The notes under the pieces: model-generated
What the model saw: only the letters and a program-made list of their open reading frames with translations
Database searches by the model: none
What the model was told of the DNA's origin: nothing
DNA from: Flexicrinis sp001567485
GTDB lineage: Bacteria > Chloroflexota > Anaerolineae > Aggregatilineales > Phototrophicaceae
Assembly: GCA_030263635.1 (NCBI GenBank)
Contig: SZPI01000093.1
Location: 1-12,491, forward strand
Direction: 5' to 3'
DNA: 12,491 nt
Shown here: positions 9,601 to 12,491 of the stretch, in pieces
How the letters are laid out: each line of letters begins with the position of its first letter
Position numbering within the stretch: position 1 is the first letter of the stretch
Made by a program: the position numbers and the translations under genes

Positions 9601-11114
9601 TTGACGACGACCGGCTGCTTGGTCGACACGGTGCGGCCGATGACCGTTGGCGAGCCATAGCGAATCTTGTGCCCCTGTTCGAGCATCCGCCGGCCGGCTT
9701 CGCCCTGACTGTACGCGAGCACCGCGTTCTGCGAGACATCATCCAGCAAGAACACCTGCGTGTGATAGAAGTCGAACTCGCTGCTGATGAACTGAATCGC
9801 CCGCGTCACCAGCTCGTCGATGTCCATCAAGCCGGCGGTCTCGCGGCCAATGCGCGACGCGATTTCGATCTCACGATTGCGCCGGCGCAGCGTCTCGTCC
9901 AGCTCGTCACTCAGTTGATTGATACGGAACGTCGCCGACTCGATGGCTTCCATCAGGGCGTCGATTTGTTCATCGTCGCTGGATCGGCTGACGCTTGCGC
10001 CAGCGCCAGCCGTCACCGGGCGCAGTTGGGTCGCGGAGACCCGCGAAACTTCGGCGGTCGCCAGCCGTTCGGCGGCGGAGTGTACGGCGCTCTGGAACGG
10101 CTTCAATGCGTTCACCAACAGCCGGTCGAACATGAAGATCGCCGCCGCGCCCAGCGCCAAGACGACCCCAGCTGCGACAATCGACGTATTATTGGCGTTG
10201 ACCAGCAGGGCGGTTCCGTTGTCGATCAGCGCCACGCGCCACGGGAAGTCTGCACCCGGATACGGGTTGATCTGGCTGGCCGAATACAGGTCGTTGCCGA
10301 CCCATGTATCGGTGAACACGCCGGGGATCTGCGTCAGGTTGAAGCGCACGGCTGTCTCGTCAATCGAAAAGTTGGACAGCGCGAGCACGGTGCTTGTGTT
10401 GTTGACTAGAATCGCCCGCCGTTCACTTTCGAACAACGGGCTGGTGCCGTCGCTGACCTGTGCCAATGCCGCCTGAAACGCGGCCAAACTGAGTTCGACC
10501 TGAAGCACGCCGCCCGTCTGGTCGACAGCGATATACAAGCTCACCGATTCGTCGAACGTGTTGACCGGGCCGACCTGCACGCCGGTGTGTGTGGACTGAG
10601 TGACGGCGTTGAACGCGGTATCCGACTCCATTACCAGACGCTGGCGGAAGCGCGTCACCAGCGTCACCTGACCGCCGAGGTTTTGCGCCTCGCCCCACAC
10701 CGCGTTGTCACGGGTGAGATATCGCACAGCGAGGTACAGGTCGGGCGACCGTGTGATCAAGTCACCAAACGAACGGAGCAGATCGCGCTGGGCGAGGCGC
10801 TGGCGTGCGCTCGGCGCGACCGGATCCGGTTCCGCGACGACGATTTCGTTATAAGTGCGGACAAACGCGCTCGACGCCAAGCCTTGCAATTCGCTGGCCG
10901 CCTGCGTCAGCAGGTTGTTGACGTCGCGGTTAAGCACGCGCATCGCGTCCTCGCGTTCAATCGCAAGGCGTTCGCGTTCGCGGATTTGTGGCACGACGAA
11001 CGCGATTACGACGGCGGTTACGGCAAGCACGCCGAGGATCGGCAGGACACGGAGGCGAATACGCCGTAGCAGAGAGTTGCGCGCGGCCTGCGTCCGCCTG
11101 ATGGTCGTCGTCAT
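2910..11114 (-). CDS. Giant multi-GAF hybrid sensor histidine kinase with two receiver domains
   Basis: This 2,734-residue membrane sensor should autophosphorylate on His and pass phosphate to receivers. Layout by residue: basic N terminus; membrane segment about 22-42; extracytoplasmic sensor 43-309; membrane segment about 310-330; HAMP-like linker 337-400; GAF-like domains at about 414-573, 578-683 (short), 686-862, 868-1035, 1044-1228 and 1239-1392; a PAS-like domain 1399-1518; GAF-like domains at about 1532-1686, 1690-1867, 1872-2035 and 2042-2208; HisKA with phosphoacceptor H2234 in MSHELRTPLN; HATPase with N2353 and DTGIGI from 2384; receiver 1 about 2489-2605 (D2539); receiver 2 about 2608-2734 (D2660). 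ATG 11114 has GGAG 9 bases upstream and gives a positive-inside first helix. The frame is intact, far longer than a typical hybrid kinase (roughly 600-1,200 residues). It follows the GAF gene by 24 bases, probably in one operon. Boundaries are approximate. No DNA-binding output domain is present, and the ligand is unknown. Confidence 0.93.
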   Translation of the reverse strand: MTTTIRRTQAARNSLLRRIRLRVLPILGVLAVTAVVIAFVVPQIRERERLAIEREDAMRVLNRDVNNLLTQAASELQGLASSAFVRTYNEIVVAEPDPVAPSARQRLAQRDLLRSFGDLITRSPDLYLAVRYLTRDNAVWGEAQNLGGQVTLVTRFRQRLVMESDTAFNAVTQSTHTGVQVGPVNTFDESVSLYIAVDQTGGVLQVELSLAAFQAALAQVSDGTSPLFESERRAILVNNTSTVLALSNFSIDETAVRFNLTQIPGVFTDTWVGNDLYSASQINPYPGADFPWRVALIDNGTALLVNANNTSIVAAGVVLALGAAAIFMFDRLLVNALKPFQSAVHSAAERLATAEVSRVSATQLRPVTAGAGASVSRSSDDEQIDALMEAIESATFRINQLSDELDETLRRRNREIEIASRIGRETAGLMDIDELVTRAIQFISSEFDFYHTQVFLLDDVSQNAVLAYSQGEAGRRMLEQGHKIRYGSPTVIGRTVSTKQPVVVNDTRDPQAGHGFNALLPETRAEIGLPLIVGNKVIGALDIQSAQVNAFSEQDLPVYTLLADQLAVAINKAQLIQQTQERVEQINALNRQLTRDAWESFEDPLSTEYHYQYDLMKVEEVNDDPQDGEIGISVPIRVRGEVIGELRAQPDAEEPLTDAHETVLRGVADRVALAVENARLFTESQNNLSETRTLYTLSRNLSEADILPGVVDAVHSTAVPDAHRSQIWIFATPARSGEQPDTAIVRADRYSPSARTASRRPNPMDDSEIRLEDVPFLRSLNRQEVLLLEDVEADDRLDEATRTLFKQLACGAALVLPLTVRDEWFGIAMFGFPLPRVFNMRETRLYPALVDPVSIACDNLLLLERNELTSARNESLYAASRIINTARDFSDLISAALATTTDTKVNFSLALLEGELDETGWPVMQRVVAYSENLAVQQVNFRHRIRIASESPMRRREPELLLDDRGTSPVLSQRVPWLPDPQAVRFVAIYPLFSGATPIALFYITSSEPRQFSMEDSVVYRAITGQMSTQLENRRLLESTEQALDETRRLYIATRAISSAQTAEDIFSATVDHLSRPLLAVQVEGVQDLRIMMWLAQPDPRQDAPFLELAHEWAIDGSESRIIEGGTHRTFSRDELPIADLLQGAVGAVTLNVSDAIDEADPAAKVADVLHSNGAGFAVIVPVESHGYWFGALVAHSNRPEGLTDRYANFMQTTAGQLGLALENKLLFENARLEAQRAFALAEAAQLANQIGVDFEQSIDEVLRRVTEAAQLDRWHLAVYNPRSDVLETISAYLPGYEQLTSTRLHTTDTHPLTSTLRMTEPLIINDPRSLPQNYRPVYGKSIATPIRTGDQAIGALIVGRSVESANLDEADARLVSTLASQIAVALENQRLFLQAQAEQKTLSSTLATLPAGVIVLDSRNLLPIITNERARELLGDRVDKPFSIENYQLIRSDTFEPYPEDQLCVYATQATQEPASNDDVAVRTPYGEVDLLISAAPVANVAGATNAIVLTFSDISGLRVLERSLQDVLNETVTIYGAQSRLSQAEQLDEALDVLNFELQNLGFDESYILLRDLVSGQLTEARGSVTPLESAGALINVLGNDAARYFDQIKPEVVGEQAETELNRIGVQSLMTVPLRSSISDIPVGWLVLGSRKPAGFDDDAQRLLSQIGEVASTAIDNRLLFQQTETALQESALLYQASRALSNATNAGDVLNALVATLLSDDLTHAFVAQLNGVSWDNPNAAITITAEWTRDETPIMRGVTFKREDFPVWEALRQPESFSVNDIESPSAQELLAKYGISAEVGMVLNARSFSVIPLRVAARPLGAIWISSQDPHVTTESERRIFQSFGEQASLSLDAALLLDQTNRRARQLETSAQVSNAAGQILELDQLLPQIVDLVRTSFNYDHAQIFLMDDRDEYAVLRASTGEAGERMLAAHHRLAKGSSSVIGQVIVTGRPVIAQDTSAQGVVHAPNVFLPLTRSEMALPLILKGRVIGAFDVQSNQSNAFTQDDIAALTTLAAQISIAIENANLYEAAQDQADRMGLLFQVTSAAAAASTVREALQSAADTLYESFNARAIGVYVKRVYQDHLGASREALEVEAVAGFGIENDEVMTVRIGSLPDDALLRAAEKHTVSVFNNLDRVPTYRRMSPGSRSAAIVPLVGAGELLGVIVVEGNEINEFPREVVQLLQTLSSSLTAVVQTNQLLERLTHANNELREMDRLKSDFLANMSHELRTPLNSIIGFSRMMLKGMSGPLSEMQETDLSTIFSSGQHLLTVINDILDQAKITAGKMTVNIEEFDLRPEIEAVRSIGVGLIKDKPIELRLDVANNLPNVFGDKTRVRQVLLNLVSNAAKFTRQGEVTIQAYPMTSNGKAFVRIDVIDTGIGISEADRALMFEPFRQVDSSLTRVAGGTGLGLPIAKSLMELMGGTLTVESEVNVGSTFTVTIPTEMTVTEEEPQEPAVPKTLPRRTGNTGMLVPPMPIEVKRQLVLIEDSPDMVDQFRRSLQREGWEVIVCASPLEASAVVPAMQPTLILMDVNFENGAGWDLLEEFTSRDDTCDIPLIVTTLSEERNRALDKGAFAFLQRPFSPDVLMEAVNRAEKAANVPRVLLIDDQDDALRLLGELLREHGTFKVYTANSGIEGLQQVAIRRPNLIVLDLRMPEMDGFAVLRELRENPETQNIPVMVVTSDTTLGDDERAQLAQVRVVPKAEISQTEYETFIKGITDKINRVN
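3759..4445 (-). other. Histidine kinase core (HisKA plus HATPase_c)
   Basis: Residues 2224-2452. The H box reads 'LKSDFLANMSHELRTPLNS' with H2234; the N box reads 'VLLNLVSNAAKFT' with N2353; the G1 box is 'DTGIGI' from D2384, followed by an F box 'FEPFRQVDSS' and a G2 box 'GGTGLGLPIAKSL'. The order and all key residues match active hybrid kinases of the HPK1 type, so loss of catalysis is unlikely. Confidence 0.95.
4491..9875 (-). other. Array of about ten GAF-like domains with one PAS-like domain
   Basis: The stretch codes for residues 414-2208. Each unit begins with a coiled-coil-like helix and most end in a helix such as 'LAVAINKAQL', 'VALAVENARLF', 'LALENKLLF', 'VALENQRLF' or 'ISIAIENANLY', the usual closing helix of GAF domains. 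Units 1 and 9 are close relatives ('HTQVFL'/'HAQIFL', then 'SVIGQ'/'TVIGR', 'GALDIQS'/'GAFDVQS'). Unit 2 is short and looks degenerate. One PAS-like domain ('AGVIVLDSRN', then 'VLTFSDISGL') interrupts the series after unit 6. No phytochrome-type chromophore cysteine is seen. GAF domains bind small molecules or serve as dimerisation and signal-relay units; which apply here cannot be told. Confidence 0.82.
10125..11051 (-). other. Membrane-anchored extracytoplasmic sensor region of the giant kinase
   Basis: Two hydrophobic segments, 'VLPILGVLAVTAVVIAFVV' and 'SIVAAGVVLALGAAAIFMF', flank about 265 residues that should lie outside the cytoplasmic membrane. The size, the long leading helix and strands such as 'LYLAVRYLTRDNAVWGEA' followed by 'VSLYIAVDQTGGVLQVEL' resemble Cache-type ligand-binding domains, but no ligand-binding motif is clear enough for a firm call. 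The region has no cysteine. It implies that one input is an external small molecule or condition, added to whatever the cytoplasmic GAF domains sense. Confidence 0.65.
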
Positions 11115-11123
11115 AGGTCAACG

Positions 11124-11127
11124 CTCC
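11124..11127 (-). promoter_or_regulatory. Ribosome binding site of the giant kinase
   Basis: CTCC on the given strand is GGAG on the coding strand, 9 bases before the ATG at 11114. It lies within the 24-base gap after the preceding gene, which supports this start and independent initiation within a shared transcript. Confidence 0.65.
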
Positions 11128-11138
11128 ATGAACGTATT

Positions 11139-12491
11139 CTACTCATCCGAGTCTGCGCCGTTGGTGTAGGCAGCGCCGCCTAGTTTGAAGATCTCATTGC
11201 TGCGTGTACGCCGCCGCGCGCCCTCCACGCCAAGGCGCAGGCTGACGTTGCGGGTTTGCAGCGCCTGCCCGACCTCGCGCACAGCTGTCGTCAAGATCGC
11301 CTCGACATCGCTTTGCGCGGTGATCTTGGCGGCGATGTCGTTCAGAACGCGTTCGCGCTCGGCGGCGCGCTGGCTTTCCTCGAACAGGCGGGCGTTGTCA
11401 AGGCTGACCGCCAAGCGGCCGACCAGTTCTTCAGCGAGCTGCACTTTGTCGTCACCAAACTCGTTGATCGGCAGCTCCCACAGCACCGCGCCCAGCACCT
11501 GACCGCGCAGCGCAATGGGCACGGCGAGCGGAACGGTGCGGCTGCTGGTGATCGAACCGATCTGCGTGACGCCGGTCTTAATGGCCTGCGCGCGCAGCGT
11601 TTCGGTATCGGTACGGGTAGGCGTTCCGGCCCATGCCACCAGCTCGCGCGAGCGCACCGAGAACAGGTGCTCACGCCATGCGGCGGCGGTGTTGTCGCGG
11701 TTGGTGCGCGCAATTTCGTTGAGCGCGGCCACCGATTCCTGATACAGACGCGCGTTCTCAAGCGAGACCGCGATCTGGTCGGCCATCGCTTGCAGCGTGC
11801 TGATCTGATCGGGCGTGAAGCTGTTGGCAACGGTGCTTTGCACGTCCAGCGCGCCGATCACGCGCTCACCGAGGCGCAGCGGGATAGCAAGCTCGGCGCG
11901 GGTGTTCGGCAGAAGTTCGTTGACGCGGTGCACTTCGGACGCCATGGTGTCGAGCACGGCGGTGATCGTGCCTTCACCGGTCGTCCGGCCGATCACGGAA
12001 GTCCCGCCAATGCCGAGGCGGTGACCGCGTTCGAGCAGCTTGCGGCCGGCATCACCGGTCGAAGCGCGCAGCACGGCGTTTTCGCCCTGCTCGTCGTTGA
12101 GGAAGATCTGCGCATGGTAGATGTTCGGGAACACCTTGATGATGAGCGCCACCACCTCTTCCATCAGGCGCTGCTGATCGCGCTGGGTGGTCGCAAACCG
12201 GCCGACTTCCTGCGTCGCCGCGATGTCGCGGATGCTCGCTTGAAGGCGTTGGTTGAGCGCCTGCATGCTGTCTTTGGTCTGCTGGTGAACCGCTACCGCT
12301 TCGCGCAGGGCCGCGCCGAAAGCGTCTGGTCGCCGCAGCGCACGTTCGTTGACTTCCAGCGGCGCGTCCAGATCGGCCGAGATGACCCGGCGAGTTTCAC
12401 GCAGCATCGTCGTGCCATCACGCCATACGATGTACACCATGACGACGCCGATGAGCGCCACGATCGGGATCAGCCACGGCGCGCTGCCGAA
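11139..12491 (-). CDS. Membrane-anchored tandem GAF-domain protein without kinase core (partial, 5' end outside window)
   Basis: The frame runs from the right edge to TAG at 11139-11141, giving 450 visible residues. A GTG at 12461 could be read as a start, but it falls inside a hydrophobic segment ('WLIPIVALIGVVMVYIVW'), and the frame stays open to the edge, so the gene very probably begins outside. After the membrane segment come helical linker residues, then a canonical GAF domain (nt about 12220-11735: 'HAQIFL', 'TSVIGR', 'ALDVQS', 'VSLENARLY'), then a shorter GAF-like domain preceded by an 'AW' helix (nt about 11730-11390, ending 'VSLDNARLF'). The C terminus ('RNVSLRLG') resembles the start of a third GAF cut short, and the tail is charged. 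There is no kinase or receiver domain and no cysteine. Placed 24 bases before the giant kinase, it is probably a co-sensor or modulator of it; that role is an inference. Confidence 0.85.
   Translation of the reverse strand, partial: FGSAPWLIPIVALIGVVMVYIVWRDGTTMLRETRRVISADLDAPLEVNERALRRPDAFGAALREAVAVHQQTKDSMQALNQRLQASIRDIAATQEVGRFATTQRDQQRLMEEVVALIIKVFPNIYHAQIFLNDEQGENAVLRASTGDAGRKLLERGHRLGIGGTSVIGRTTGEGTITAVLDTMASEVHRVNELLPNTRAELAIPLRLGERVIGALDVQSTVANSFTPDQISTLQAMADQIAVSLENARLYQESVAALNEIARTNRDNTAAAWREHLFSVRSRELVAWAGTPTRTDTETLRAQAIKTGVTQIGSITSSRTVPLAVPIALRGQVLGAVLWELPINEFGDDKVQLAEELVGRLAVSLDNARLFEESQRAAERERVLNDIAAKITAQSDVEAILTTAVREVGQALQTRNVSLRLGVEGARRRTRSNEIFKLGGAAYTNGADSDE

Noticed and set aside
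9135..10409. Another long plus-strand frame (424 codons) opposite the kinase
   Set aside because: Same reason: antisense to conserved GAF and sensor codons, skewed composition, no recognisable motif.
12459..12461. GTG as start codon of the GAF-only gene
   Set aside because: It falls within a membrane helix and the frame stays open to the window edge, so the gene is better called partial.

Overview
The window reads as GC-rich chromosomal DNA from a free-living bacterium, most likely a Chloroflexota member near Anaerolineae. This is inferred from gene style: very large kinases built from many GAF domains, GAF-only membrane proteins with no kinase core, and a secreted PA14 protein with SH3-like repeats marked by 'LNVRDAP'. 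No rRNA, tRNA or phylogenetic marker is present, so the assignment is tentative. I saw no insertion sequence, CRISPR array, phage gene or RNA gene.

Left part, plus strand (1-2731). The first 45 bases look like the last codons of another histidine kinase. A leader of about 255 bases follows, with one good -10 box. Then come three closely packed genes: a secreted PA14/SH3 protein (301-1365), an unrecognised cytoplasmic protein whose ATG overlaps the previous stop (1362-2156), and a small class I SAM-dependent methyltransferase 8 bases further on (2165-2731). Spacing suggests one transcription unit, but the three products do not point to a common pathway.

Centre (2732-2909). This is the gap between two convergent units. 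Its clear content is a strong 15-bp hairpin without a T-run, placed where it could end transcription from either side.

Right part, minus strand (2910-12491). Two signalling genes lie head to tail, 24 bases apart. The upstream one is cut by the window edge; it has a membrane segment, two GAF-like domains and no kinase core. The downstream one encodes a 2,734-residue hybrid histidine kinase: membrane-anchored extracytoplasmic sensor, HAMP-like linker, about ten GAF-like domains with one PAS-like domain, HisKA, HATPase and two receiver domains. All expected kinase residues (H, N and G boxes) are visible, so it should be catalytically competent. The first receiver is atypical. No DNA-binding output domain is visible, so output probably passes to a separate histidine phosphotransfer protein or regulator outside the window.

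The most interesting material is the architecture of this two-gene sensor unit: shared GAF modules, a repeated inter-GAF helix motif, almost no cysteine and an unusual first receiver. I found no convincing sign of a wholly new class of system.
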